NCBI GenBank assembly: GCA_963932465.1
Contig: OZ010787.1
Span: forward strand, 34,848,087 to 34,912,086
DNA: 64,000 nucleotides
DNA from: Maratus speciosus
Lineage: Eukaryota > Arthropoda > Arachnida > Araneae > Salticidae
Direction of reading: 5' to 3'
Part shown: piece by piece, positions 1 through 11,589 of the stretch
Layout: each line of letters opens with the position of its first letter
Position numbering within the stretch: position 1 is the stretch's first letter
Notes under the pieces: generated by a model
What the model was told of the DNA's origin: nothing
The model's database searches: none
Seen by the model: the letters and a program-made list of their open reading frames with translations, nothing else
Position numbers and translations under genes: made by a program

Positions 1-214
1 CATACTCAAACCGCTATCCGAACGAAACTCCGTTTTACAACCTATCCGTAGATATATTTGTCGAGGGGATCGGGTTCATAGCACCCGAGGTAGTCGGCGC
101 CTCCTGGCGGTAAAAAGTGGGACTGAAATATGTAAGGCTATGTGCATAATATGAATGAGTGGTCTAAGGGGTGTCGGCAAAAGTTAGAAAAGTACTCACC
201 GAGTGAAAGTCAGA
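1..214. other. Unassigned leading sequence
   Basis: The first 214 bases are slightly less AT-rich than what follows. No ORF, tRNA or repeat unit could be assigned. It may be the cut-off end of the repeat that starts at about 215. Confidence 0.3.
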
Positions 215-853
215 AAAATTGCTTAAAATACACAAGTTAGAGCCCGGAGGTGTAAATAATATAAGACTTTTGGAAAATTTTGTGATTTTACGTGTGATCG
301 TAAGTGTTCTGTAATAAGTATGCAAAATTTCAAGTCTCCAACTTAATTAGAGGCTGAGTTAAAAAAAAAATTGCTTAAAATACACAAGTTAGAGTCCGGA
401 GGGGTAAATAATATAAGACTTTTTGAAATTTTTATGTTTTTTCTTGTGATCGCACGTGTTCTGCTATAAGCATGCAAAATTTAAAGTCTTCAACTTAAAT
501 AGGGGCTCAGCTAGAAAAAAAAAAGCTTAAAATACACAAGTTAGAGCCCAGAAGGCTAAATATAAGACTTTTTAAAAAATTTATGATTTGTCGTTTGATG
601 TGAGGTGTTCAGCTATAACTATGCAAAATTTCAAGTCTTCAACTTAATTAGGGACTCAGTTAGAACAAAAAGATTAAAATACACAAGTTAGAGTACAGAG
701 GCGTAAATATAAGACTTTTGATGTGAGGTGTTCAGCTATAAGTATGCAAAATTTCAAGTCTCCAACATATATAGTTTCTGAGAACGGGCTCTGTGACGGA
801 CAGACAGAGGAGCGAGACGAATAGGGTTTCGTCAGATGAACGAAACCCTAAAA
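215..853. repeat. Four-unit tandem repeat (about 152 bp) with hairpin tail
   Basis: A unit beginning near TTAAAATACACAAGTTAGAG recurs at about 221, 373, 525 and 672, giving periods of 152, 152 and 147 bp. Each unit continues with a segment near TATGCAAAATTTCAAGTCT. The last unit is shortened and runs into a tail with GACGGACAGACAG. The tail ends in a hairpin at about 826-850 (AGGGTTTCGT paired with ACGAAACCCT). A single related unit with the same type of tail lies at 10395-10575. This is a non-coding dispersed repeat with internal tandem expansion. The family name is not known to me. Confidence 0.75.
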
Positions 854-1189
854 AGGAGTAAGATAGAATTAATATTTAATAGCACATTTAAGGTATATAT
901 TAAAACGCAATAAGCTTTCCATTAAAAACATGCTGATATTTGCGCTGCTTTTTCTACGTTAACATCATAAATGAAAATAAACCTTTGTCACTAAAATAAT
1001 TTTTTTTCAATTGAATGGTGATTAAAATTACACTAAACTACTGTTTTGTTGAAATATTTTCATTTTAGATTCGAATTCATACATGGAAAAGAAAAAAAAA
1101 ATTAGTAACCAAACACACAAAGTGTTGAATCTGACCCACTTGCTTTAAATTTGAGTATGTCATTTAATGAAATGTAAAAAATCAATTTT

Positions 1190-2270
1190 ATTACAATTCA
1201 GTTACTTCCTTTCCTCCTGGGGGAAGTTATCGTTGTAAAAGAAAATTGAGCTGAATCCATGCCATTTATTTTTTTTACTAGAATTATGGGTATATCATAG
1301 GATTATATCGAAGAATATACTTGCAGTGTGAGAAAACAAAAAGAATCCATACAAAAATTTTAGATATGCATTTTCTCACCAGGGGCTTTACCAGGGTAAA
1401 AAACCAGCAACGGGAAATTTTTTTATCAAAACATAAATTTGAAAGTTATAGAAGCTTACTGTGAAAATATATTAACATAAAAAATACTTTTTTAAAAATT
1501 TAGTTATCATTTTTCCTTTTTAAGGGTTTATAAACACATAAACGCAATTGAAAATTGTGTGAAATCTATCATCCTGCCTATTTTTTACTTTATTAAAGCT
1601 GCTATATAGTGAAGCAGAAAAAATAAATTTGATTTAAACTTGATTACTCTATTTCCAGCTTGGTAACGTTATCGGCGTTAAAAAAAGGTGAGTTGAATTC
1701 GTTCGATTTAATTTTAACTTGTATATTTGCTACAATAAGAAAACATAAAAAAAAAAATCAATTTTAAAATTTTAGTTTTGCAATTTCCCAGTAAGGGCAA
1801 TGTCGACGAAAATAATTCGCGTGAGAATTTTTATTAAAACATGAATTTTACCGTAAAGGTTATTCTGAAGATTTATTAAAACACCAAAAAGAAAATAAAT
1901 TTAGTTATCCCATTTCCCGCCATATGTCACTATAAACGCAAAAAGAAAATTGTAATGAATCTAGCCTACCTATTTTTTACTTCATATACCGCTGTCATAC
2001 GATGGAATATTAAAAAATCAATTTTATTTAAATTTAATTACTCTATTTTCCACTAGGGTACGTTATTGGCGTAAAAGAAAGTTCAGCTGAATATCTTCTA
2101 TCTAATTTTAAATTATAGTGCGTTAATCATACGAGAAAACATTAAAAACATCCATTTTAAAATTTTAGTTATATAATTTTCCCCAAGAAGCGCAAGCAAC
2201 GTAAAGAAATCTATTATGTGAATATATTTTCCTCAAAACATAAATTTGATCTTAGCAGAAGCTTATTCAG
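1190..2270. repeat. Degenerate long-period repeat, about 395-443 bp, three units
   Basis: Three diverged blocks share the order: a segment like TTACTCTATTTCCA, then GGTAACGTTATCGG, then GAGTTGAAT, then AATTTTAGTT with a TTTCCC segment, then AACATAAATTTGA. The anchor positions are near 1202, 1645 and 2041. The units are too degenerate for exact borders. No coding potential is visible. Confidence 0.55.
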
Positions 2271-2639
2271 GGTTTCAGCGAATCGTTCTTCAGAAGTGCG
2301 TTTAAATTGCTTCTGAAAAGTTAATTGAAAGCATGGTTATATACTCAGTTACATATGAAGCATCATAACGTAAATAAAAGTAAAAAAAAAAAAAAAAAAA
2401 AGAAAAGACTCTTCCAGCAGTAATTGGAGATAGACTCCAATGCTTTTGAAATATTTTGTGTAGCCCTGTAAAGGAACTTTAAATGTTACACCCCATTTTT
2501 ACTTACAAGGAGAAAGTATTGGATTCGTGAAAATTTTCGAATTCCGGTTTCCGACGGATTTACACGTTTTAGGGGTCAGAAATCACGAAAAACATGTTTT
2601 CACAAAATGTCTGTCTGTAAGTCTGACTTTCTGTATGTA

Positions 2640-3895
2640 TGTGACTCAGATTTTGTGGACGCTCTATCTCAAAAACTAATGAACGGAATTTAATCCCAGA
2701 TAACATGAACATTAGCAGCAAATTTGATTTTTTCCGATATTATCTTGCCGTGACAAATTTGAATTGAGAAATTCGCAGCAAATCTCCCGCAAGGTGTACC
2801 CCATCACCCACTTGCATCACAATTGTTGTGAAACTGATTGCAAGACTCTCTTTAATTCACGAAAGTGACGAAAGCAAAAAATTCCTCTGTTGAGATTATA
2901 CACACAATCAGCAGATACGCAGAAATTGCAGAACTTTTATTCGGATGGCACCGCTTTTTTTAAACGCTATACTTATCAAATACCAAAAAAGGCTCGAATT
3001 GAAAAGCATAAATACTACCCTATCTTGTTTATCGTGGTTAAAACGTTGCATGCGCCTCAACGGTGCGTATGCATCAATAGACCTGTTCAGATCAATGGGC
3101 CCCTTCGAAGGGCTTAGACTTATAGTGTAACAGTTGTAAGCAATTAATGTGGCATGGAAAGATTACTACTTTGCAATAAGTTTGCAGTATTTATTACTTG
3201 TTTGCCGTTAATTTGCAATAAATTTGATACAGTTTGAATTTAACTTTCATGACAAGTTAGCTGCAAGTTCAAAGTGTGGTGACTTCGACGTTTGCGTTAT
3301 CTTGCTGCCGTCTTGTTATGAACTTTGTTTTGTCATGCTGAGCTTGCTGCAACTTTGCAGGTTTTCAAAACAAGACTTCTGCAATTTTTCTGCAAAGTAA
3401 AAATGCTATGTGGGATTAAACTTTATATTCAGTTAGCCCCTGATTTAACTTGATGCTGATTACGTTTTGGTGTAAATCGCCCAACAGGTGACCTTGCTAT
3501 GCTGCATTTTTAACGATTTCTGAAATAGTGATATCTCCAGAACTAATGCACGGATTTTCCTAAAACTTCAGATTCAGTTAGTCTTTGATAATTTCGTGCT
3601 GATTACTTTTTGATGTAAATCGCCCAACAGGAAGCGCTGCTATGCTACATTATTCATGATTATCGCAATAGCTCTATCTCAAGAACTAATGCACGAATTT
3701 TCATCAAACTTCAGCTTCAGTTAGTCCCTGATATAAATTAGTTCTGTTTAGTTTTTGGTGTAAATCTCTCAAAAGGTGGCACTGCTATGCAGATTTTTTT
3801 ACGATTTCCGCAATAGCTCTATCAAAAACTAATGCACGGATTTTCATCAAACTTTATTAGATTTTGGCGTAAATCACCTAACCGGTGGCGTTGCT
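2640..3895. repeat. 143 bp tandem repeat array, interrupted
   Basis: The anchor AACTAATGCACGGATTTTC recurs with small changes at about 3541, 3684 and 3827 (period 143). An earlier, partial unit lies at about 2640-2690. Each unit carries TTCAGTTAGTC, GTAAATCGCCCAACAGG and GCTATGC segments. The unit that starts at 2640 is continued only after 3415, because a TTAA element sits inside it. Confidence 0.8.
2694..3415. mobile_element. Non-autonomous TTAA element (piggyBac-like), 722 bp
   Basis: TTAA stands at 2690-2693 and again at 3416-3419. Just inside are imperfect inverted ends: TCCCAGATAACAT on the left, and on the right the complement of TCCCACATAGCAT. The insertion splits one unit of the flanking 143 bp array. 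Removing the element with one TTAA restores a unit matching its neighbours. TTAA duplication with short terminal repeats is typical of the piggyBac superfamily. No transposase ORF is present; the short ORFs inside look incidental. Confidence 0.8.
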
Positions 3896-3899
3896 ATGC

Positions 3900-4560
3900 T
3901 ACATTTTTCAGGAAATATTAACATGTATGAGATAGAAGAAAGTTTTGGTATTGCCACATCCGACTACTTTTTTATTGTAGAGCATGTCGTAAAGAGCCTC
4001 AATAACATATTTACATTTCGTAGAGTTTCAAATAACATAATGGTACTGAAGTACGTTCAGGTAATTACGGCCCATAAACATTGCGTAATCGAATCATTTT
4101 GTGTGGCCCAGTAAAATAACTATAAATGCGGCGCATGCCATCTTAAAGAGAAATATGTCGTATGTGACTATAGAAATATAATAAGATTATATTACCTTCA
4201 GCGTTCTAGAAATCACGCATTTGTGCTTTTCATAAAACGTTTCAAAAATTCTTACGGTAGGATTTTATATATAGTAGTGGATCCAACCATTTTTTTTAAT
4301 TGAAAAGTCTAATAGATTTTTTACATTTAATGCATTTGTTTAGATTGTCTCTTAACATCACCAAGAATCATTATTATATGAAAAATATTAATAATGTAGG
4401 CAAATAATGTTTTGAAATTTATTAACATCGATACTTTCCTATTAGCCGCATACCAAGTGTTAATAACAGAAGAAATAGTCTACTTACAGCAGCCTTTTTG
4501 ATTCTGATAATTCCAGTGGTTTAAGCACGTAGTTCGATTACATGTTTATTAAATTTTGGT
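3900..4560. other. No recognisable feature
   Basis: AT-rich sequence between the 143 bp array and the next dispersed repeat. The short open frame at 3896-4114 lacks any recognisable motif. I see nothing supportable here. Confidence 0.4.
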
Positions 4561-4564
4561 TTTA

Positions 4565-4960
4565 TATATATTTTATTTACTTATTGATGAAGTTTTGATT
4601 TCTTTATGGAATATTAGCCGTAAACAAACGCTGAACTATTTATATTGTTTTAAGTGCAAACAGGTAAATCTTTCGTAAGAGGGCTGCACGCTATAGGGAT
4701 AGATTTTCAAAAAAAAAAAAAAAAAATCATGCTTTAAAATTATTTTAAAGATCTTAAAAAAAGCAGTAAATAGTAATACAGTTTTCAAAATATTGGAATT
4801 TAAACGAACATATTTTTCCCTTGTCCGACGGTGTAAGAGTTGAAAATTATGCATTGTTCAGAAGTTAAAATTGTTTTATGTGAAAGCGAAATTTATTGAC
4901 CAGGTGTGCCACTGTCAATTCAATATGACTCTAGCGTTACTCATGGGCACGTTTTTGTTT
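4565..4960. repeat. Dispersed repeat, copy 1 of 2
   Basis: This segment shares an ordered set of blocks with 27578-27850: TGGAATATTAGCCG, then GCTGAACTATTTATATTGT, then GTGAAAGCGAAATTTATTG, then a GTTACTC...GGACATG/GGGCACG block ahead of a TTTTTG stretch. Both copies have the same orientation. The element type is not clear. Confidence 0.6.
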
Positions 4961-4973
4961 TAACAGGGCCGAA

Positions 4974-5444
4974 ACTAGCCTTTTTTTGCTCCCGGGGCAA
5001 GCATGGATTTTGGCGTCCCCCCCCCCCCTCTTCCGCAAAGTATATTTACAAAGATAATTTTGCTAATTTTTTTAATAGCCGACTTATTTTAAAACTTAAA
5101 ATATGTAATCATAAAATATGTAATACTGAACTACGTAATCTACAATGGCGGATACAAGGGGGAGGTCACGGCGGTCATGACTCCCCTCTGAACACCAACA
5201 AAAATTTTCTAAAGATCATTTTTAAAATATCTTTCTTTCCCATTCTGACCACAAAATCAGAAACTTTTTACGGCTGCTCTTTCATCTTCACCTAACACTT
5301 CCTTTATAATGACTGTTTCATAATAATAGAAGCCATCAGTCCATCAGAAGCAAATGCTCCATTCCAAATCAATCATTTGGTGCCTCTTCGTTCTGGCGCC
5401 CGCGGAACATGCCCCCTCTGCCCCCCCCTTTAGTTTCGGCCCTG
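4974..5444. mobile_element. hAT-type MITE, 471 bp
   Basis: The left end is CAGGGCCGAAACTAG at 4974. The right end reads TAGTTTCGGCCCTG up to 5444, so the terminal inverted repeats match over at least 14 bp. The flanking octamers are TGTTTTAA and TGTTTCAT, 6 of 8 matching, as expected for an aged hAT duplication. Length, CAGGG termini and 8 bp flanks fit the hAT superfamily. The interior has a poly-C run and no transposase, although a 129-codon frame happens to be open at 4906-5295. Confidence 0.75.
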
Positions 5445-5452
5445 TGTTTCAT

Positions 5453-6300
5453 ACTATATGCATATACATGTGTGTGTGTGATGAGTATTATGTGTTAGAT
5501 GAGTGAACATTATCAGCTAATAACGTCACTCTGGGAATGAAGTAACTAAACATAGCAGTCGACGTGTACGAGGTAGTTATGCAAGACAATGGCTTAAAAA
5601 ATTAGTTTCTCATGAAAGTTTTATTCATGATTACTTAAGTAATCAGTTCCAGCAACAAGTCTTTATTTAACAAATAAATGGCAGCAATAATTAGATGTAA
5701 AAGTTCTTCTCCAGACACTGTCAGTCTTACAGAACTGGACTTATTCCATAGGATCATATAGCAGGTTACGTAAACTTAAATTATGCCAGCACACAAACTA
5801 GCGAAAAATCAAAAATTATGTTAAGCTGTTACACTACGGCGTTGACATTTCCACAGCAAGGGGAGCCGCGGGTTTTATGACAAGAGAAACCAGAAAAAGT
5901 TGTACTCTGACCCAGTGCAAGATAATTTATTGGTTAAAGCGTAGGAATACAAACAGCCGCAATGCGCGAGGTCCGATTTAATAGCAGAGTCTAATTCGCC
6001 GGCCTATTAGCGGACGCAGAAAAGAAGCAAAAAGTCCCCAGAAAGCGTGCGAATACATCGAAACATCCTTCGAAAAAAGCTTATCATCAAGAAAAGAATA
6101 TTCCGAAATCGAATGATTTCAGGCTGGAAAAATATTGGCTTACGTTCAAGACTAATTTTGAATAGGGAAAAGTAAAAAAGGATAAAAGTATGATACGCAT
6201 TGTAAATGGAAAATAACAAATTAAAAGGAAATAAATTTAATTGAATGGGATAAAGTATTTAAAATAAGTTAAAAATTAAAAATCTATTACATATATATAC
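5453..6300. other. No recognisable feature
   Basis: Nothing supportable was found in this interval. It holds AT-rich sequence with a short GC-richer patch near 5860-6010, but no motif or terminal repeat was identified. Confidence 0.4.
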
Positions 6301-6308
6301 TACGTATA

Positions 6309-7528
6309 CACCGAAGAGCCATTACATTATGACCACCTGTTTAATACGACGCAGAACTACCTTTCGCCCTCAAAACCGCAGACAGCCTGCTTGGCATAGA
6401 CTCGACCAGGTGCTGATGGGCAATCTGAGTTACCTGGTATCAAGAGCTCACCAATTGGTACTGCAATTCCCGCACATTGCGAGGTGGTAGCGTGGCAGCA
6501 CGAATTCGGTTTTCCAGGTGGAACCACAAATGTTCTATTGGATTCATTTCAGGTGAATTTAGATGCCAAGACATGACTTGAAAGTCACTAGAAAGTTTTT
6601 CGAAACACTTCCTGTCGATGTGACCCATATGACATGTTGCATTATTCTGTTGATAAACGTCATCTCCCGCCGGAGACTCTGTTGTCATGAATGGGTGCAT
6701 CTTGTCTGAAACGATGTTCAGGTAGAGCACAGACGTCAGGGATTGATCTATGGGGATTATGGGTCCCAATGTGCTCCATGAAAACATCGCCCGCACCATA
6801 ATACCTCCGCCAACGGTTCATCTCCGGCCAACTGTGCTTACGGGAGCTAGGGATTTCGTTAGAAATCGGCGTATTCTTACGCGCCCGTCAATGCGATGGA
6901 CCAGAAAACGGGATTCGTCGGACTATGCAACTGTCTTAGATTCTTCTATGGTCCAATTCCGATGTTCCTTGGATTAATGCAGGCGATGCTGGGGAAGAAG
7001 TGCCCTCAGCTCAGGGACGTGCTTCGGCCGCCGGCTGCTTAGTTCCATACACAGCAGTGCACGCTGCACTGTGTGTTTGAAACACTGTCTGGCTCGCCAC
7101 TATTCTAGCTGCTGGTGATTTCGGCTGTTGTAGTTCGTCGGTCACGCCGAATAATGCGTAACAACCTCCGCTCTCCTCTGGAATCAATGTGCCGTGGGCG
7201 ACACACCGCTGGCCGGCGACTTGTCTTTTCACCATCTCCATACACTACTTTCGATACGTACTCACAACGACTGCACGTGAACAGCACACCAAACGCGCCG
7301 TTTCCAATATCGATGTTTCCAGTGGCCCAGCCATAACAATTTTACCTTTATCAAAGTCTGATAAATCTGCTGCTTTCCCCATTATGGCGCTAATCACGCT
7401 ATGTTTTGAAGTACAATGCAGGGAGCTATATATTTTCCAACATCAGCCACGCCCGAGCCGTGGTTTTGTTTCTGGACGAGCTCATTGTCATAGATGCATT
7501 GTGGTCATAATATAATGGCTCTTCGGTG
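6309..7528 (-). mobile_element. Decayed Tc1-like DNA transposon, about 1.22 kb
   Basis: Terminal inverted repeats of about 28 bp bound the element: the left begins CACCGAAGAGCCATTACATT and the right is its near-perfect complement, with one mismatch seen in the outer 30 bases. TA flanks each end at 6307-6308 and 7529-7530, the expected target duplication of the Tc1/mariner superfamily. The total length is normal for this group. The single transposase frame is on the minus strand and is broken, so the copy is not autonomous. Confidence 0.9.
6440..7290 (-). pseudogene. Tc1-like transposase, inactivated
   Basis: This is a DDE transposase that would have cut and joined its own element ends. In order on the minus strand, a helix-turn-helix-like stretch (RRDRRTTTAEITS, about 7105-7180) is followed by a shifted frame. 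Next comes a segment with NWTIEE, SDESRFLVHRIDGRVR (about 6840-6940). Then comes the C-terminal part at 6799-6440 with MVRAMFSWSTLGP, a QQNNATCH motif and SPEMNPIEHLW. Known family members have DN in the second catalytic motif; here it is NN, so one catalytic aspartate is lost. In-frame stops sit where family members usually have tryptophan or arginine, and the N-terminal part is spread over two frames. The first aspartate (SDES) and the final glutamate (NPIE) remain. Open frames on the opposite strand are antisense shadows. Confidence 0.9.
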
Positions 7529-7534
7529 TATACT

Positions 7535-8040
7535 ATTATTTTCCTTTCTTACGTCTTTAATATTTCTTTGGAATAGTCTATTTTGAAATTTTCTTATCTC
7601 CTTTCTGATTCTTGAAAATCATGTGAGAATTTTCTCTCTCTTTTAATAAATATGAAGGAACAGACGTCAAAAGAATATAGCTTTAACGAGAAAAGTGAAA
7701 CCGAATTACTTTTCTGATATAAAATGCAATGCTTGAAAATCTTTTAAAAGGGATACGGTTCCTTTGAATTTTTTTTTTTAATTTTAATATTTTATACATT
7801 TTGACATATTAAATGGTTTTGTGAAGAGGAATTATTTAATTAAAAAAAAAAAAAAATAGAATTCTTATAGTAAAATTTTTAAAATGTAAATTTTTAAACA
7901 AATTTATGAAAATTTAAAAAACACACTTCTATAATTCCGAATTTTTTTTTCATACTTTTCTTACAAGTGTGCTCTGTAACTGTAAGCACCAGATTTACAA
8001 AAAGCAATTAGTTTCAATAAAATAAATAAAATGTCATGGC
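7535..8040. other. No recognisable feature
   Basis: AT-rich sequence with poly-A and poly-T runs (about 7770 and 7840). Nothing supportable was found. Confidence 0.4.
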
Positions 8041-8045
8041 ATATA

Positions 8046-9393
8046 CAGTAAATTCTGTCTAAGGCGGATTCTGTACAAGCCGGAAATCTGTCTAACGCGG
8101 AAAATTTTTCAAGTCCCGGCGAACCTATAGAAAATAACATTAATTGCTGTTGCGTAAGCCGGAATCTGCCTAACGTGGAAACGGAAAGGTTTTTAAAGTC
8201 CCACCGAAACGAAAATTTTGCGTAAGGCGGAAAAAATGATATTTTAAAAATGAAAGGCTTCGGTTGATGAAACTTTAAAACCGGTATATAAGTCAAATAC
8301 TCGCTGTCAAAGCTTTTAATTAAATTCAGTAATAGATTAATAAACTTAATTTTTAAGAACTGAAACTGTTTGAATTTTTAAGAAATGCTTTTTTTATTCT
8401 GTTATTTACCGTATAATTTTGCATATAAAAGTTATTACTAATAAAATGGTACACATTTATAAATATATATGTATTTTCTAAAGTACAATATATTATGCTT
8501 TAAGGTTTACTCAAATTGAAAGTGGCAACTTTCCGACTCCTTCCTGCAGTCATTTTATATGTTAAATTATCAGGGATTTTTATTACAACAGTTCAAAGAA
8601 ATCGAATAGCGTTCATCATAAAGAATTTTTCAGAATTTCAGTTTTCGACCGATTTTTGAGACAGGAAAATTAAGGAAGCAATTCGTTATAACTCACGATT
8701 CAACATATTTATCGAAAACGAAAAACGATATTCGATTCTAAATAGCTCCAGTAGTCATGCTTGCAAATTTTGTGGTTTTACGTACAAAAATGATATAGAG
8801 AATGTGCCAGAAAATTTTTCGTTACAGAGTGCTTTATTTATTTATTTTTTTTTAAACAAAAGCTTTGAAATTTTACTAACTTAAAAGTTTTTAAGCCTAA
8901 TCTTATAGATTTTAGTAATAAGCAAATTTTTTTCCTCTGAAAAAATAAAAGAACATCATACCCAGTATATTTTTCACATTTGTCAAAATAATTGTTTAAA
9001 AAAATTCATGAAATAATCTCTATTCGTTAACAAGTGTTTAACTCTCTGAACTACTGTGTGCAAGATGAGGTATGTAATTTTGTTTGTTAAGTGAATGATT
9101 TTCATTAAATTCCGAAATTGAAGTAATTTCGAATCGGTACAATTTATTCCAGCATTCAAATAATGTTTTTCGAGATTTTTAAAAACAATAAATTTGATAG
9201 AAAATTTAATTTTATTAAATTTTTGTTTTAAAGAACGGCACTAAATGTTACGAACACAAAAAACTATACGTGATTGGAACAATGTTTTTATTTTTTTGTG
9301 GGGTGGAGGGGCTATTTTGCATAAGGCGGAATATTGCCTACGGCGGAAAATTTTCTCGGTCCCGATCGATTCCGCCTTAGACAGAGTTTACTG
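8046..9393. mobile_element. pogo-like TIR element with subterminal repeats, 1.35 kb
   Basis: The left end CAGTAAATTCTGTCTAAGGC (8046) is inverted at the right end (up to 9393), with one mismatch over about 25 bp. TA flanks both ends. CAG...CTG termini with TA duplication fit pogo/Tigger-type elements. Variants of the TAAGGCGGA motif recur inside each end (near 8090, 8150, 8165, 8220, 9320 and 9340), a subterminal array that may bind transposase. A TGTCATGGC nonamer lies just outside both ends. No transposase frame is readable, and another element is nested near 8504. Confidence 0.7.
8504..8840 (+). mobile_element. TTAA-type MITE, diverged copy (right end uncertain)
   Basis: TTAA at 8500-8503 is followed by GGTTTACTCAAATT and a segment like GTGGCAACTTTCCGACTC. 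This is the left-end signature also seen at 22376, 30479 and 33337. A TGCCAGAAAATTT block near 8807 matches the distal part of those copies. The right terminus is not clear. The element lies inside the 8046-9393 element. Confidence 0.5.
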
Positions 9394-9399
9394 TATATG

Positions 9400-9755
9400 T
9401 CATGGCTATTTCAATGACTACTTAATGCAGTGAAATCGACTATTCACATAACATTTTTATTTTTAAAAAATAAGCTTTGTATTATTGCAAAAATCATCCT
9501 TAATTTCATAGCATACACAATAGGGAACTTCAAGTGAAAATCAAGTAAATTGAGAAATTTGAATTTTTATCATTTTGAACATATTGATATATTGAAACAA
9601 GTGGGTAAGTGTGATCGAAGATCGCACAAACGATTTCGTTTAATATTCCTGTCAAAACACTTTATCATTTAATTATTAAACTCAAACCATTAATTTATAA
9701 TTATTAAATACTTGCATAGATGGCAGAAAAATTAAATCTAATTTTAAAATGTTTA
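9400..9755. other. No recognisable feature
   Basis: AT-rich sequence; nothing supportable was found. Confidence 0.4.
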
Positions 9756-9759
9756 AAAA

Positions 9760-10110
9760 AGGAAGCTTTTTTTTAATATTAAAAATATTCAAGTAAAGTT
9801 ATTTAAATAAAATTCAAAATTCCGAAATTAAAAAAAAAGTTAGCGGATGTTTAAATAAAATTTAAAATTTGTAAAGACAAAAAAAAAAGTGTTTAAACAA
9901 AATTTAAAATGCTAAATTTTCTCAAAAATTTAGTAGAAATTCAAGCAAAATATAAAATTTCGAATTTCGAATTGCTCAAAAGAAAACAAATAGTTTAAAC
10001 TAAATTTAAAATTCCGAAATTTTAAAAATTTAGCAGAAGTTTAAAAAAAATTAAAAATTCGCAATTTCTCTAAAAAAGAAATTTTTAATAAAAAAAAAAA
10101 TTTCTAAAAA
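9760..10110. repeat. Very AT-rich degenerate repeat
   Basis: A segment like GTTTAAATAAAATTTAAAAT followed by TCCGAAATT recurs five to six times at intervals of roughly 55-75 bases, mixed with poly-A runs. It is a low-complexity, degenerate tandem array with no coding content. Confidence 0.6.
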
Positions 10111-10204
10111 TATTTTTCAACAACTTTTGGCTTTAAAAGGGCAAAAAAATTACAAAAAAATCTGCAAGATTTAATCTATTAAATAATAAAATCTATTCCG
10201 GAGA

Positions 10205-10290
10205 AAAAATTTCAAACTCCGACGCCCAGCTTCGAACCAGGAACCTTTTGAATAGAAGGTAAATGCGTTACCACGGAGACATCTAGCCCT
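10205..10290 (-). repeat. tRNA-derived fragment (SINE head or tRNA pseudogene)
   Basis: On the minus strand the order is a GTGGTAACGC segment resembling an A box, an ACCTT...AAGGT stem around a possible anticodon loop, and GGTTCGAAGC resembling a B box. The spacing is tRNA-like, but the loop appears to be eight bases and the acceptor stem does not pair. It is therefore more likely a SINE head or decayed tRNA than a functional gene. Confidence 0.5.
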
Positions 10291-10394
10291 TACTCAAAAG
10301 ACGTTAATAAGTTTGTATAAGACGTAAAAATAAGTTTTTGTTTTAAAATCTAAATCTCAGGAATGGTCGGATGTCATTAAATTAATTCATTTAA

Positions 10395-10575
10395 TTAAAA
10401 TAATATAAGCCATTTTCAAAGTTTTATGATTTTTGTCGTGTGATCGGAAGTATTCAGCTATAAGTATGCAAAATTTTAAGACTCTACCTTATGCAGTTTC
10501 CGAGAACGAATTCTGTGACAAACGGACAGATAGAGGAGTGTGACGAATAGGGTTCCGTCAAATGAACGAAAGCTT
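10395..10575. repeat. Single unit of the 5'-edge repeat family
   Basis: This contains one unit matching the array at 215-853: a TATAAGTATGCAAAATTT core, then TTTCCGAGAACG, ACGGACAGATAGAGGAG and the terminal AGGGTTCCGTC segment. It shows that the unit is dispersed as a single copy, so the four-unit array is a local expansion. Confidence 0.65.
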
Positions 10576-10599
10576 ACAAAAATTAATTTAAAGATTGTA

Positions 10600-11580
10600 A
10601 CTGTGAATTATTCAAAAAGGAAGGAGTGCAGTAAATGTCCTTTTCCTGTATTTGTCATTATCGTATTTCTTATTAAACTTCGCCAGAATATACTAGAGAT
10701 GTCTAATTACATTTTAAACAACAAATTGGAAAAAGGATATTTTCGCCAATTTCAGGGTAGACTTCCCTTAAAGAGAAAAAATCATACATAACTAGTAAAA
10801 ATATTACACACTGTACAGAAAAAAAAAAAAATCTGATTTTTCTTAAGAAAAATTAATCCCTGCATTATATCTTTTATACTTTCGTTGAAATTAGTTGAAA
10901 TATCTCAGAGAGAGAGTTTATAATGTGCAGTCATTTATCTTAGTTGAATTTTCATTAAAAGACACAAAAAAGCGCACATTAATATTTTATTTATTTATTA
11001 TTTACTTAGTTAGTTGTTTTACTGAGCCTATAAAAAGAAACATGTTACGAAAATAACAATATATTTAAAACGTCTTTTAAAAACTTTTACGCTAATAAAT
11101 CAATGGCAAATTTTATTTTTCCAATTACATTTGTAGAATTTTTCCCATATGGAAATTCAGAATGAAACAATTATGAACATAAATATAAGCCGCCATAATT
11201 AATTTAATTACATTGTGCTAATTTAGTTGCATAAAATTGCGGAAAAAAGTAGAAAAAGAAAGAAAGGAAAATAGATATTTGTGCCGATCGTGTGAAATTG
11301 AAACAAAATCATGTAAAACGAAAATTACTCTTTTTACAAAAATGTAGTTTGTTATACGATAATTGCGTAAAAAACATTTATGTGAAAAAACAATATATAT
11401 ATAATGTTTCAATTTAATATTGGCAATATATATTTAATGTTTCATGTAAGCATAATTCCGAGAAAAATGAGAATCGAAACTAAGTTTACGACAAGTATTT
11501 AAACGTCCTCAAGAATTTCAAAAGTTCTATCGAAAGTCGTAAAAAATAAGAGCTTTCCTGATATTTTCTTATTCAATTCT
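10600..11580. other. No recognisable feature
   Basis: AT-rich with short open frames that have no recognisable motif. Nothing supportable was found. Confidence 0.4.
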
Positions 11581-11589
11581 CTTACGTCA

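Noticed and set aside
6750..7515. Plus-strand open frames of 73-108 codons across 6.7-7.5 kb
   Set aside because: They are antisense shadows of the minus-strand Tc1-like transposase.
10205..10290. Functional tRNA gene
   Set aside because: The boxes are recognisable, but the acceptor stem does not pair and the anticodon loop has the wrong size.
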